Source of the DNA: Sphingobium sp. EM0848
GTDB taxonomy: Bacteria; Pseudomonadota; Alphaproteobacteria; Sphingomonadales; Sphingomonadaceae
Direction: 5' to 3'
Length of the DNA: 64,000 nucleotides
NCBI RefSeq assembly: GCF_013375555.1
Contig: NZ_JABXWB010000001.1
Location: forward strand, 2,666,001-2,730,000
The notes beneath the pieces were generated by a model. That model was not told where the DNA came from and did not search any database. It saw nothing but the letters and a program-made list of their open reading frames with translations. Shown in pieces: positions 43,356-52,744 of the stretch (its first letter is position 1; each line of letters begins with the position of its first letter). The translations under genes were made by a program, and so were the position numbers.

Positions 43356-44054
43356 TCAGAGATGGGCCGCGAAGAAATCGGCCGTGCGCTGGTCGGCCAG
43401 CTGCGCGGCGTCCTCATTGCGGCGATTGCCCATTTCGGCGGCAAAGCCATGGTCCAGCCCCTCATAGTCATGCAGGGTGACATGGCGATTATCCTTCAGC
43501 CCTTCATGCATCTTCTGCTGGACTTCGGGCGGCACAAAGCCGTCGGCGGTCGGGATATGCAGCAGCACCGGCTTGCCGATGGCATGCTGCTCACCGAGCA
43601 GGCCGTCGATCCCGACGCCATAATAGCCGACAAAGGCATCGCCATCGGTGCGGCAGGCGGACATGAACACCAACCGCCCACCCAGGCAATAGCCGACCAA
43701 CCCGACCTTGCCGCCAGCGCCCAGCTCCGCACGGGCCGCCTTGATCGTCGCTTCGATATCGCGAATGCCCTGATCCTGGTTGAACTTCTGCATATGGCCG
43801 ATCGCCGCCTGAAATTCTTCGGGGATATCGGCATCCAGTTCGACATGGGGCTTTTCGCGCCAGAACAGGTCGGGCGCCAGCGCCAGATAGCCTGCCTTCG
43901 CCCATTGGTCGCATTTGCGGCGAATGCCTTCATTCACGCCGAAAATTTCCTGAACGACGACAATAGCGGCCTTCGGCGTGCCGTCCGGCCGGGCAACATA
44001 GACATCGAACTGGGCATCGCCCTCCAGCGTCGAGACGGATGTAAATGCTGCCAT
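43356..44054 (-). CDS. Dienelactone hydrolase family protein
   Basis: A 232-residue alpha/beta-hydrolase. The nucleophile is a Cys in 'VGYCLGGRLVF' (about 116-126), with Asp in 'TADGFVPPE' and His in 'GLDHGFAAE', the DLH triad. It may hydrolyse dienelactones or related esters, but many paralogues have other substrates. The ATG at 44054 is chosen for the AAGGAAAGG lying about 8 nt upstream and for MAAFTSVSTLEGDAQFDV. It heads the two-gene unit with the quinone oxidoreductase. Confidence 0.9.
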   Translation of the reverse strand: MAAFTSVSTLEGDAQFDVYVARPDGTPKAAIVVVQEIFGVNEGIRRKCDQWAKAGYLALAPDLFWREKPHVELDADIPEEFQAAIGHMQKFNQDQGIRDIEATIKAARAELGAGGKVGLVGYCLGGRLVFMSACRTDGDAFVGYYGVGIDGLLGEQHAIGKPVLLHIPTADGFVPPEVQQKMHEGLKDNRHVTLHDYEGLDHGFAAEMGNRRNEDAAQLADQRTADFFAAHL

Positions 44055-44211
44055 GGGATAATCCTTTCCTTTTCCGAACAAGGCTGATGGGCGGCATAAT
44101 GGCGCTTGGCGGGCCAAGTGCAAGCCGGTACGCCGTCAAAAAATTTGCTTTCGTGGGCCTTGTTGCGGCATGAGAAGGGGGATCAAGGGCCGCAACAAAA
44201 GGGTGTGTGCG

Positions 44212-44466
44212 ATGAAGGTAAGTGTAGATGTCGATTGCACCCCGGCGGAGGCGCGGGCGTTTCTCGGCCTGCCGGACGTGACGCCCATTCACGACAAATA
44301 TGTGAAGACGATGCTCGACAGCTTCGACGGCGTCGCCAATGTCGAGCAGATGGAGACGCTGTTCAAAAGCTTCTCTCCGATGGGCGATGCGGGAATGCGG
44401 TTGTTCAGGCAGATGATGGATATCGGTCTGGCGGGCATGCAGGGCAAGAATGGCGACAAGGGCTGA
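44212..44466 (+). CDS. DUF6489 family small protein
   Basis: An 84-residue soluble protein recognised as DUF6489, a small family of unknown function that I know from sphingomonads and relatives. 'MKVSVDVDCTPAEARAFLGL' is its N-terminal signature, followed by amphipathic helices and 'MQGKNGDKG'. It lies 30 bp upstream of mnmE on the same strand and is probably cotranscribed. The ATG at 44212 matches the family start; an upstream in-frame ATG at 44170 would add 14 basic residues. Confidence 0.75.
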   Translation: MKVSVDVDCTPAEARAFLGLPDVTPIHDKYVKTMLDSFDGVANVEQMETLFKSFSPMGDAGMRLFRQMMDIGLAGMQGKNGDKG

Positions 44467-44495
44467 GGGCCGCTCTGGCGGATTGATCGACGTTC

Positions 44496-45779
44496 GTGAC
44501 TGACACCATCTTTGCCCTGTCGAGCGGCGCGCCGCCTGCCGGGATCGGAATCATCCGCATCAGCGGGGCGCAGGCGGGCATGGCGTTGCAGGCGCTGGCG
44601 GGAATGGTGCCGATGGCGCGGCGGGCACGGCTGGCGCTGCTGACCGACCCGCGCGATGGTGCGGCGCTGGATCGCGCGCTCATTCTCTGGTTCCCCGGTC
44701 CCTCCACGGTCACGGGCGAAGATTTGGCCGAGTTGCACTGCCATGGCGGGCGCGCTGTCATTGCCGCCGTTGAGGAGGCATTGGGCGCGCTGCCCGGATT
44801 GCGCCGGGCCGAGCCGGGAGAGTTTACCCGCCGCGCCTTCGCCAATGGCCGCATGGACCTGAACGCGGTGGAGGGGCTGTCCGATCTGCTCGCCGCTGAA
44901 ACGCAGCAGCAGCGTCGGGCTGCGTTGCTGATGGCCGAAGGCCATTTTTCCCGGCGCATCGATGGCTGGCGCCGCTCCGTGCTGGAACTGTCGGCGCTGA
45001 CCGAGGCGGCGCTCGATTTTTCCGATGAAGATGACGTGCCCGACGCGAGTATAGAGGCGCGGATCGGGAACGAGATATGCGCGCTGGCGGGCGAGGTGGC
45101 GGCCATATTGACGGCGCCTTCCGCCGAGCGGTTGCGCGACGGCGTGCGGGTGGTCCTGGCGGGACCGCCCAATGCGGGGAAATCGACATTACTGAACCGG
45201 CTGGTCGGGCGAGATGCCGCGATCGTGTCGGACATTGCGGGGACGACGCGCGACCGGATCGAGGTGCCTGCGGCGCTGGGTGGGGTCGCTTTCCTCTTCA
45301 CCGATACGGCAGGACTGCGATTAGAGGCGGGTGACGCGATCGAAGCCATCGGCATGGATCGGGCACGTCTTGCTTTGGAAGCGGCGGATATCATCGTCTG
45401 GCTGGGCGATCGGGTGGATGTGCCGCGCGCGGATTCACTGCTGGTTGCCGCCCAATCGGATCGTTGGGAGGGTGATGACCGGCCCGGCCTTCACCTGTCC
45501 GCCCGAACGGGGGAGGGCATGGACGCGCTGGTGACGATGTTGCTGGAGCGAGCTGCGAAGCTGCTGCCGGGAGAGGGCGACTATGCCCTGCACAACCGTC
45601 AACGCGAGGGCGTTGGTCAATTGCATGGCCATCTGCTGGCGGCAGGCCAAGCGCGTGATCTGTTGATCGTGGCCGAAGAATTGCGGCAGGCCCGCAATGC
45701 CATTGATGCGCTCACGGGGCAGGCCAGTACGGAGGATATGCTGGACCGTCTGTTCGCGGGTTTCTGCATTGGCAAATAG
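44496..45779 (+). CDS. mnmE: tRNA modification GTPase MnmE
   Basis: A 427-residue GTPase that, with MnmG, makes the cmnm5 modification of wobble uridine in tRNA. 'FALSSGAPPAGIGIIRISGA' is the folate-binding N-terminus. The G domain has G1 'GPPNAGKSTLLN' (about 222), G3 'DTAGLR' and a C-terminal 'GFCIGK'. The usual NKxD G4 motif reads 'VAAQSDRW' here, keeping only the Asp. It starts with GTG at 44496. mnmG follows after 61 bp containing a parS site. Confidence 0.94.
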   Translation: MTDTIFALSSGAPPAGIGIIRISGAQAGMALQALAGMVPMARRARLALLTDPRDGAALDRALILWFPGPSTVTGEDLAELHCHGGRAVIAAVEEALGALPGLRRAEPGEFTRRAFANGRMDLNAVEGLSDLLAAETQQQRRAALLMAEGHFSRRIDGWRRSVLELSALTEAALDFSDEDDVPDASIEARIGNEICALAGEVAAILTAPSAERLRDGVRVVLAGPPNAGKSTLLNRLVGRDAAIVSDIAGTTRDRIEVPAALGGVAFLFTDTAGLRLEAGDAIEAIGMDRARLALEAADIIVWLGDRVDVPRADSLLVAAQSDRWEGDDRPGLHLSARTGEGMDALVTMLLERAAKLLPGEGDYALHNRQREGVGQLHGHLLAAGQARDLLIVAEELRQARNAIDALTGQASTEDMLDRLFAGFCIGK

Positions 45780-45784
45780 GCCGC

Positions 45785-45800
45785 TGTTCCACGTGGAACA
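45785..45800. other. parS centromere site 1
   Basis: TGTTCCACGTGGAACA, a perfect 16-bp palindrome of the ParB-binding parS type (consensus TGTTTCACGTGAAACA). It lies in the 61-bp spacer between mnmE and mnmG and about 31 kb from the predicted origin. Confidence 0.92.
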
Positions 45801-45840
45801 GTTTTGACCCGGACGGCCCGAATCTGATAAGGGCCAGCCC

Positions 45841-47691
45841 ATGCGAACAAGCTATGATGTGATTGTGGTCGGCGGTGGCCACGCAGGTTGCGAAGCGGCC
45901 TCAGCGGCGGCGCGGAAGGGCGCGTCGGTTGCGTTGCTGACTTTTGAGAAGGCGACGGTCGGCGCGATGTCCTGCAATCCCGCCATCGGTGGTCTGGGCA
46001 AGGGGCATCTGGTTCGAGAGGTCGATGCGCTGGACGGTCTGATCGCGCGCGCCGCCGATGCTGCTGCCATTCACTATCGGATGCTGAACAGCAGCAAGGG
46101 GGCGGCGGTGCAGGGGCCGCGCGTCCAGGCCGATCGCAAGCGGTATCGGGCGGAGATTCATCGCCTGCTCGACGCGCAAAGCGGGTTGGAGATTGTCGAG
46201 GGCGAAGCGGTCGAACTGTTGCTCGATGGTGCGACGGTAAGCGGTTTGCGGTTGGCCGATGGACGGCGGCTTTCGGGACGAGCGGTGGTGTTGGCGACCG
46301 GCACCTTCCTCGGGGGAAAACTATTCCGTGGTGAGGACCTCATGGTAGGTGGCCGCACCGGCGAACGGGCGGCGACCGAATTGGGGGGTCAACTCCGTGC
46401 GCTGGATTTGCCCATGGCGCGGCTCAAGACGGGGACGCCACCCCGCATCGATGGGAGGACCATCGACTGGGCGCGTCTGGAAGAACAGCCGTCGGATAAG
46501 GCAGGCTGGACGATGTCTGCGCTTTCCTCCGGTCGCGTTCTGCCCCAGCTGTCCTGCGCCATCACTCGGACCAATGACAGAACCCATTCCATCATCCGCG
46601 ACGGGCTTGGGCGTTCGCCTCTGTTCAGTGGTGCGATCGAGGGACGCGGGCCGCGCTACTGCCCCTCGATCGAGGACAAGGTTCTCCGCTTTGGCGATCG
46701 TGATGGTCATCAAATCTTTCTGGAACCGGAAGGGTTGGACGATCATCTGGTCTATCCAAATGGCATCAGCACTTCGCTGCCAGCGGATATTCAATTGGCG
46801 CTGGTCCGATCGATGGCTGGACTGGAAAAGGCTGAAATCGTCGTTCCCGGCTACGCCGTCGAATATGACCATATCGACCCGCGTGCGCTGGATTCCACAT
46901 TGGAGGTCCGCGACGTGGCCGGCCTGTTCTGTGCCGGGCAGATCAACGGCACGACTGGATATGAGGAGGCTGCGGCGCAGGGTCTGGTGGCGGGCGCCAA
47001 TGCGGCGGCCCATGCCCTTGGAGAGGAGCCGCTGATTCTCGATCGAGCGAGCAGCTATATAGGGGTGATGATCGACGATCTCGTGTTGCAGGGGGTTACC
47101 GAGCCCTATCGGATGTTGACGGCCCGTGCTGAATATCGCCTCCGGTTGCGAGCCGATAATGCGGGAACGCGCCTTGCTCCCATTGGACGGGATCATGGCC
47201 TGTTGGGGCCGGAGCGCGCCGCTTATTATCATGCGCGGGATCGCGAACGGCGGTGGGTCGAAGAGGAACTGGCGCGGCCATTGTCGGCGACCGAGATGGC
47301 GCGGGCTGGGGCCGCGGTTCGGCAGGATGGTGCGCGTCGCTCGCTGTTCGATTGGGCGCGTTTTCCAGAGGTGAGCCGGGCGTTGTTGTTCGAGTTGGCT
47401 CCGTCGCTGGTAGAGGTGGAAAGCGACCTGCGCGAAGAGATTTTGGAGGATGCGCATTATGCACCCTATCTGGAGCGACAGCAGGCGGAGATCGCTGAAC
47501 TGCGGCGGAACGAACGGGTGGTGATCCCGGCCGATTTCGATTTTGGGACCATTGGGGGTCTTTCGACCGAAATGATTGAGCGACTGGATAAGGCGCGGCC
47601 TGATACGCTGGCGGCAGCAAGCCGTATCCGGGGCATCACGCCTGCTGCGCTGGCGGCGGTGCTGGTTCATATCCGGCGGCGCGCGGCGTGA
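45841..47691 (+). CDS. mnmG: tRNA uridine-5-carboxymethylaminomethyl modification enzyme MnmG (GidA)
   Basis: A 616-residue FAD enzyme, partner of MnmE in wobble uridine modification. The FAD loop is '[17 protein letters not shown]' (about 9-25). '[20 protein letters not shown]' and '[14 protein letters not shown]' are hallmark segments, and the C-terminal helical domain includes '[20 protein letters not shown]'. Length is normal. Its stop overlaps the rsmG GTG start. The order mnmE-mnmG-rsmG-parA-parB is the classic bacterial one. Confidence 0.97.
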   Translation: MRTSYDVIVVGGGHAGCEAASAAARKGASVALLTFEKATVGAMSCNPAIGGLGKGHLVREVDALDGLIARAADAAAIHYRMLNSSKGAAVQGPRVQADRKRYRAEIHRLLDAQSGLEIVEGEAVELLLDGATVSGLRLADGRRLSGRAVVLATGTFLGGKLFRGEDLMVGGRTGERAATELGGQLRALDLPMARLKTGTPPRIDGRTIDWARLEEQPSDKAGWTMSALSSGRVLPQLSCAITRTNDRTHSIIRDGLGRSPLFSGAIEGRGPRYCPSIEDKVLRFGDRDGHQIFLEPEGLDDHLVYPNGISTSLPADIQLALVRSMAGLEKAEIVVPGYAVEYDHIDPRALDSTLEVRDVAGLFCAGQINGTTGYEEAAAQGLVAGANAAAHALGEEPLILDRASSYIGVMIDDLVLQGVTEPYRMLTARAEYRLRLRADNAGTRLAPIGRDHGLLGPERAAYYHARDRERRWVEEELARPLSATEMARAGAAVRQDGARRSLFDWARFPEVSRALLFELAPSLVEVESDLREEILEDAHYAPYLERQQAEIAELRRNERVVIPADFDFGTIGGLSTEMIERLDKARPDTLAAASRIRGITPAALAAVLVHIRRRAA

Positions 47692-48326
47692 CAGAGGAGG
47701 AAGCGCGGGGTTGGCTGGGCGAGCGTTTCCATGTTTCACGTGAAACATGGAAACGGCTTGAGGGCTATGTAGCCATCCTTCTCGATGAGATGGAGCGGCA
47801 AAATCTGATCGCGGAATCGACGCGTCCGCATATCTGGGCAAGGCATATTGTTGATTCTGCCCAGCTTATCCCGCTCGCAAGCGCGGCGGAGGAGGGGCCT
47901 TGGATCGATCTGGGATCGGGCGCGGGCTTGCCCGGAATCGTCGCCGCGATCCTGACTGACCGTCCGGTTCAGATGGTGGAATCGCGTCGTAAGCGGATCG
48001 ATTTTCTGAACGCCGTGATCAGCGATCTGGGCTTGGGCAGGGCAAGCGTCTTTGGTGGCCGTGTCGAAACCGTGCCACCCACTCAAGCGGCCATCATCAG
48101 CGCGCGGGCCTATGCGCCTTTGCCGCGTCTGCTTGAATCCGCGATCCATCTTTCCGATGAAAAGACGATTTGGGTGCTCCCAAAAGGACGAAATGCGCAG
48201 AATGAACTGGAGGTCGCGACTCGGACGTGGCAAGGTGTGTTCCACGTGGAACGCAGCGTGACTGATGCCGACAGCGCCATCATCGTTGCGCAAACCGTTC
48301 AATCCAGAAGGAAAGCCCGAGGATGA
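47688..48326 (+). CDS. rsmG: 16S rRNA (guanine-527-N7)-methyltransferase RsmG (GidB)
   Basis: A 212-residue SAM methyltransferase acting on G527 of 16S rRNA. The SAM motif is '[18 protein letters not shown]' (about 73-90). It begins with GTG overlapping the mnmG stop (GTGA). Two parS sites lie inside the gene: one encodes 'FHVSRETW' (about 12-19) and the other 'VFHVERSV' (about 183-190). The protein has thus absorbed centromere DNA in its coding sequence, as RsmG often does. Its stop overlaps the parA ATG (ATGA). Confidence 0.95.
   Translation: MTEEEARGWLGERFHVSRETWKRLEGYVAILLDEMERQNLIAESTRPHIWARHIVDSAQLIPLASAAEEGPWIDLGSGAGLPGIVAAILTDRPVQMVESRRKRIDFLNAVISDLGLGRASVFGGRVETVPPTQAAIISARAYAPLPRLLESAIHLSDEKTIWVLPKGRNAQNELEVATRTWQGVFHVERSVTDADSAIIVAQTVQSRRKARG
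47724..47755. other. parS centromere site 2 in a 32-bp perfect palindrome
   Basis: The 16-bp parS core TGTTTCACGTGAAACA is at 47732-47747, exactly the consensus. The symmetry extends to 32 bp without a mismatch (flanks CGTTTCCA and TGGAAACG). It lies in rsmG codons 13-23. Confidence 0.94.
48238..48253. other. parS centromere site 3
   Basis: TGTTCCACGTGGAACG, palindromic over the inner 14 bp (48239-48252) and differing from site 1 in the last base. It is near the 3' end of rsmG, 70 bp before the parA start. Confidence 0.88.
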
Positions 48327-49105
48327 TCCAAATCGCCATTGCCAACCAGAAAGGCGGCGTCGGAAAGACCACCACCGCGATCAATCTGGCCACGGGCCTG
48401 GCGGCCACAGGTCTGCGCGTGCTGCTGGTCGACCTCGACCCACAGGGCAATGCGTCGACGGGTCTTGGTGTCCATCAGGCCGACCGCGCCCAGTCCAGCT
48501 ATGATCTGCTGGTTGGCAATTGCGCGCTGGAAGATGCGATCATCACCACGCGCGTTCCCAAGCTGGACATCGTTCCCGCCACCCAGGATCTGTCCGGCGC
48601 GGAAATCGAACTGATCGAATATGAGGAGCGGACCCATCGGCTGGAGCGAGTTCTCGCCGAAGCGCAGCCGGGGCGCTGGGATATTTGCCTGATCGACTGT
48701 CCGCCTTCGCTGGGTTTGCTGACCATCAATGCGATGGTTGCGGCTCAGTCGCTTCTGGTCCCATTGCAGTGCGAATTTTTCGCGCTGGAGGGATTGTCGC
48801 AGCTCCTTCAGACCGTCGAGCGTATCCGCGGCCGTTTCAATCCGGGCCTGTCGATCATGGGTGTGGCGCTCACCATGTATGATCGCCGTAACCGCCTGAC
48901 CGATCAGGTGGCCGACGATGTGCGCGCCTGTCTCGGCGATCTCGTCTTTTCCACCGTCATTCCCCGCAATGTGCGCCTGTCCGAAGCGCCCAGCCATGGC
49001 GTTCCGGCGCTCATCTATGATTTCCGTTGTCCGGGGTCGGAAGCCTATATGCGTCTGGCGCGCGAACTCATTGCGCGCCTGCCCCGTCAGGAGGTTGCTG
49101 CTTGA
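48323..49105 (+). CDS. parA: Chromosome partitioning ATPase ParA
   Basis: A 260-residue Walker-type ATPase that, with ParB and parS, moves the replicated origins apart. The deviant Walker A is 'NQKGGVGKTTTAINL' (8-22), followed by 'LLVDLDPQGNASTGLG', 'DICLIDCPPSLGLLTI' and 'RLSEAPSHGVP'. It is a chromosomal (short, no HTH) ParA. Its ATG overlaps the rsmG stop and its stop overlaps the parB TTG, so rsmG-parA-parB form one coupled operon. Confidence 0.97.
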   Translation: MIQIAIANQKGGVGKTTTAINLATGLAATGLRVLLVDLDPQGNASTGLGVHQADRAQSSYDLLVGNCALEDAIITTRVPKLDIVPATQDLSGAEIELIEYEERTHRLERVLAEAQPGRWDICLIDCPPSLGLLTINAMVAAQSLLVPLQCEFFALEGLSQLLQTVERIRGRFNPGLSIMGVALTMYDRRNRLTDQVADDVRACLGDLVFSTVIPRNVRLSEAPSHGVPALIYDFRCPGSEAYMRLARELIARLPRQEVAA

Positions 49106-50022
49106 GTGAAGAGAATTTGACGAAGCCCGCCAAGCGTCCCCAGGGGCTTGGCCGGGGTCTGTCTGCGCTGTTGGGTGATGTGGCGCGCGAAGAGCCGGTC
49201 GCGCCGGTTGCAACCTCCAATCCTTCCACCAAGGCAATCCAGAGCATTGAAGTCGCGCTGATCCAGCCGCATCCGGAACAGCCGCGCCGCCATTTCGACG
49301 ATGGCGCGCTACAGGAACTGGCGGACAGTATCGCCAAGCGTGGCGTTATCCAGCCGATCATTGTCCGGCCCCATGGTGGCGGATTCCAGATCGTTGCGGG
49401 TGAACGCCGCTGGCGCGCGGCTCAACGGGCGCAATTGCACCGCATCCCTGCCATTGTGCGCGATTTCGATGAAGCGGAAACGCTGGAGATCGCGCTGATC
49501 GAAAATATCCAGCGGGAGGATCTGAATCCGATCGAAGAGGCGGAAGCCTATCGCAAGCTGATCGCGGAATTTCATCATAGCCAGGAAGCACTTGGTCGAT
49601 TGGTCGGCAAGTCGCGCAGCCATGTCGCGAATCTGATGCGTCTGCTCGACCTGCCCGCGCCGGTGCAGCAGCAGGTGATCGAACAGAAGCTCAGCATGGG
49701 CCATGCGCGGGCTCTGATCGGGGCGCCAGATTGCGAAGCTCTGGCCCGGACGGTGGAAGCCAAAGGGCTGTCCGTCCGTGATACCGAGCAGCTTGTCCGC
49801 CGCGCCAAGACGGGCGATACGGCTTCAACCCGTCAGCGCAGCCCTGCGGCCAAGGATAATGATCCCGACATCGTCGCGTTGGAGCAGCATCTGGCGGACA
49901 TATTGGGTGTGAAAGTCGACATCAGCTATGGCGCGAATGGCAACGGCATGCTGTCGCTGCATTATTCGACGCTCGATCAGCTCGATATGTTGTGCCAGCG
50001 GCTGTCCGGCGAGCGTATCTAA
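49102..50022 (+). CDS. parB: Chromosome partitioning protein ParB
   Basis: A 306-residue CTP-dependent DNA clamp that loads at parS. The N-terminal 'RPQGLGRGLSALLGD' (ParA/MipZ-interacting end), the CTP-binding segments 'NPRRHFDDG-like' region and 'GERRWRAAQRAQL', 'ENIQREDLNPIEEAEAYRKL' and the HTH 'SQEALGRLVGKSRSHVANLM' are clear. It starts with TTG at 49102, overlapping the parA stop, with AGGAGG about 6 nt upstream. MipZ, its expected partner, is encoded at 11.3-12.1 kb. A terminator follows. Confidence 0.97.
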   Translation: MSEENLTKPAKRPQGLGRGLSALLGDVAREEPVAPVATSNPSTKAIQSIEVALIQPHPEQPRRHFDDGALQELADSIAKRGVIQPIIVRPHGGGFQIVAGERRWRAAQRAQLHRIPAIVRDFDEAETLEIALIENIQREDLNPIEEAEAYRKLIAEFHHSQEALGRLVGKSRSHVANLMRLLDLPAPVQQQVIEQKLSMGHARALIGAPDCEALARTVEAKGLSVRDTEQLVRRAKTGDTASTRQRSPAAKDNDPDIVALEQHLADILGVKVDISYGANGNGMLSLHYSTLDQLDMLCQRLSGERI

Positions 50023-50038
50023 AAAGATGATGTGAAAT

Positions 50039-50080
50039 GTGACGGCGCGCATTTTCCTGCGCCGTCACTGGTCTTTTTCC
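50039..50080 (+). terminator. Intrinsic terminator of the mnmG-parB operon
   Basis: GTGACGGCGC (50039-50048) and GCGCCGTCAC (50059-50068), a perfect 10-bp stem, then TGGTCTTTTTCC. Confidence 0.88.
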
Positions 50081-50103
50081 TGTCAAAACCTTAGGCTGTC
50101 GGG

Positions 50104-52701
50104 ATGGCCGACATCCAATCCTCTCCCGCCGCCCCGACCGTCATTCACCGTCAGGATTATCGCCCGCCCGATTGGCTGGTGCCTGATATTGCGCTCGACT
50201 TCGATCTCGATGCCGCCGCGACCCGCGTTCGCGCAACCCTCGCCGTTATGCGCAATGGCGAGCATGACCGGCCGCTGAAGCTCGACGGAGATGGCCTTCT
50301 TCCCCTTGAGATAAAGGTGGATGGCCGCACGCTCACGCCGGATCAATGGGCGCTGGAGGCGGGGACGCTGATGATCCCGCTTTCGGGTGCCGCCCGCAGC
50401 ATCGAAACGCTGGTGGAGATCGCGCCGCAGAGCAACAGCAAGCTGATGGGACTTTATGCCAGCGGCGGCCTGCTCTGCACCCAATGCGAGGCAGAGGGCT
50501 TCCGCCGCATCACCTTCTTCCCCGATCGCCCGGACGTGCTCTCTCGCTATGCGGTGCGCATGGTGGCGGACAAGGCGCAATATCCGATATTGCTTGCCAA
50601 TGGTGATCCGGTCGAGCGGGGCGATCTGCCCAATGGCCGCCACTGGGCGCGCTGGAACGATCCTTTCCCCAAGCCCTGCTATTTGTTCGCACTGGTCGCG
50701 GGCGATCTTTCCTGCAACGCCGACCGTTTCGTGACGATGAGCGGGCGCGAGGTGCAACTCGGCATCTGGGTCAAGGAAGCCGATCTGCCCCGTACCGCCC
50801 ATGCCATGCAGGCGCTCAAGAACAGCATGGCCTGGGATGAGCGGGTCTATGGCCGCGAATATGATCTGGACGTGTTCAACATCGTTGCCGTGGCCGATTT
50901 CAACTTCGGCGCGATGGAGAATAAAGGCCTCAACATCTTCAATTCACGCTATATTTTGGCCGATCCCGAAACCGCGACCGACATTGACTATGATGGGGTT
51001 GAGGGCGTGGTTGCGCATGAATATTTCCACAACTGGTCCGGTAATCGCGTCACCTGCCGCGACTGGTTCCAACTGAGCCTCAAGGAAGGCTTCACCGTTT
51101 TCCGTGATCAGAATTTCTCGGCCGACATGGGAAGCCATGCGGTGAAGCGGATTGAGGATGTCCGCATCCTGCGGGCCGCCCAGTTTCAGGAGGATAGCGG
51201 CCCGCTCGCGCATCCGATCCGGCCTGAATCCTATATGGAAATCAGCAATTTCTACACGGCGACCATTTATAACAAGGGTGCCGAGGTTATCCGCATGATG
51301 GCGCTGATGCTCGGCCCGGAACGTTTCCGGGCCGGCACCGATCTCTATTTCGAGCGTCATGATGGCGAAGCCGCGACATGCGAGGATTTCGTCCGCGCCA
51401 TGGAAGAAGGGGGGCAGATCGACCTTGCCCAGTTCCGCCGCTGGTATGCGCAGGCGGGCACGCCGCACGTCCGGGCGCTGCTGACCCACGATCCGATGAG
51501 CCGGACGGCGACGCTCCATCTGGAACAGACCGTTCCGCCCACGCCGGGTCAGCCGGAAAAGCAGCCCATGGCGATTCCGCTCCGGACGGCATTGTTCGAC
51601 CGTGCTTCGGGCAAGAGCCGGGGCGACGAACTGTTGATGCTGACCGAGGCGACGCAGAGTTTCACCTTCGACAATTGGCAGGACGCGCCGCTGCTGTCGA
51701 TCAATCGTGGCTTTTCCGCCCCGGTCATTGTCGAAACCAACCGCAGCCAGGACGATCTGGCCTTTCTGTCGGCGCATGATGACGATCCCTTCGCCCGTTA
51801 TGAGGCGATGCAGCAGTTGATGGTGAATGTGCTGGTCGGCCGTATCGGCGGACAGCCTGTCGATGAGGATGCGGTGATCGCCGCGATCCGCGACACGGCC
51901 AACGATCCGCTGCTCGATCCGGCCTTTGTTGCGGAAGCGATCCGTTTGCCCAGCGAAGCCTATCTGGGCGATCAGATGGCGGTGGTCGATCCCGATGCGA
52001 TCCACGCTGCCCGCGACGCGCTGCAACGGCGGATCGGCACTGATCTGGAGCCTCTCTGGCGCGATATCCATGCCAAGACCAGGGCGAACGGCTTTGCGCT
52101 GTCTTCCGCCGCCAAAGGTGCGCGCAAGCTGCGCAACACCGCGCTGCACTATCTGGCGGCGTCGGGTACGCAGGACGGCCCGGCGGTGGCTTTTGGCCAG
52201 TTCAGCGAGGCCGACAATATGACCGAGCGACAGGCCGCGCTCGCGACGCTGGCCAATGGCACCAGCGCGGAGCGGGAGGCGGCGCTGGACATCTTCTACA
52301 ACCGCTATCGCGACGATGCGTTGACGCTGGACAAATGGTTCCAGACGCAGGCCTTTGCCTTCCATCCCGATACGGTCGATCTGGTCGAGGAATTGGGGAA
52401 GCACAAGGACTTCACCTTGGCCAATCCCAATCGGGTTCGGTCGCTCTATGGCGCCTTTGCGGGCAACCAGTGGGCGTTCCATCACAAGTCGGGCAAGGGC
52501 TATCGGCTAGTTGCCGACTGCATCATCGCGCTGGACAAACTCAATCCGCAGACGGCTGCGCGGTTGGTGCCGCCTCTGGGCCGCTGGAAGCGCTTCGATC
52601 AAGGGCGCGCGGCGCTCATGCGGGCGGAATTGCAGCGTATCCTGGCCGAACCGGGGCTGTCGAAGGATGTCACCGAACAGGTGAGCAAGAGTCTCGAATA
52701 G
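50104..52701 (+). CDS. pepN: Aminopeptidase N
   Basis: An 865-residue M1-family zinc aminopeptidase that removes N-terminal residues from peptides in the cytoplasm. The exopeptidase motif 'GAMENKGLNIFN' is near residue 269, the zinc motif 'HEYFHNWSGNRVTCRDW' near 304 and the third ligand Glu in 'LSLKEGFTVFRDQ'. The length matches the gammaproteobacterial PepN type. It stands alone after the parB terminator. A GTCAT palindrome follows it. Confidence 0.96.
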   Translation: MADIQSSPAAPTVIHRQDYRPPDWLVPDIALDFDLDAAATRVRATLAVMRNGEHDRPLKLDGDGLLPLEIKVDGRTLTPDQWALEAGTLMIPLSGAARSIETLVEIAPQSNSKLMGLYASGGLLCTQCEAEGFRRITFFPDRPDVLSRYAVRMVADKAQYPILLANGDPVERGDLPNGRHWARWNDPFPKPCYLFALVAGDLSCNADRFVTMSGREVQLGIWVKEADLPRTAHAMQALKNSMAWDERVYGREYDLDVFNIVAVADFNFGAMENKGLNIFNSRYILADPETATDIDYDGVEGVVAHEYFHNWSGNRVTCRDWFQLSLKEGFTVFRDQNFSADMGSHAVKRIEDVRILRAAQFQEDSGPLAHPIRPESYMEISNFYTATIYNKGAEVIRMMALMLGPERFRAGTDLYFERHDGEAATCEDFVRAMEEGGQIDLAQFRRWYAQAGTPHVRALLTHDPMSRTATLHLEQTVPPTPGQPEKQPMAIPLRTALFDRASGKSRGDELLMLTEATQSFTFDNWQDAPLLSINRGFSAPVIVETNRSQDDLAFLSAHDDDPFARYEAMQQLMVNVLVGRIGGQPVDEDAVIAAIRDTANDPLLDPAFVAEAIRLPSEAYLGDQMAVVDPDAIHAARDALQRRIGTDLEPLWRDIHAKTRANGFALSSAAKGARKLRNTALHYLAASGTQDGPAVAFGQFSEADNMTERQAALATLANGTSAEREAALDIFYNRYRDDALTLDKWFQTQAFAFHPDTVDLVEELGKHKDFTLANPNRVRSLYGAFAGNQWAFHHKSGKGYRLVADCIIALDKLNPQTAARLVPPLGRWKRFDQGRAALMRAELQRILAEPGLSKDVTEQVSKSLE

Positions 52702-52705
52702 CGGC

Positions 52706-52735
52706 GTCATGCTCCTGCTTGTGCAGGAGCATGAC
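52706..52735. repeat. GTCATGCTCC palindrome after pepN
   Basis: GTCATGCTCCTGC-TTGT-GCAGGAGCATGAC, a perfect 13-bp stem between convergent pepN and the Mla-type operon. It has no T-tract. It shares the outer GTCAT/ATGAC bases, the TTG loop start and the position between convergent genes with the element at 13099-13124. Confidence 0.65.
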
Positions 52736-52744
52736 ACCATGCGG

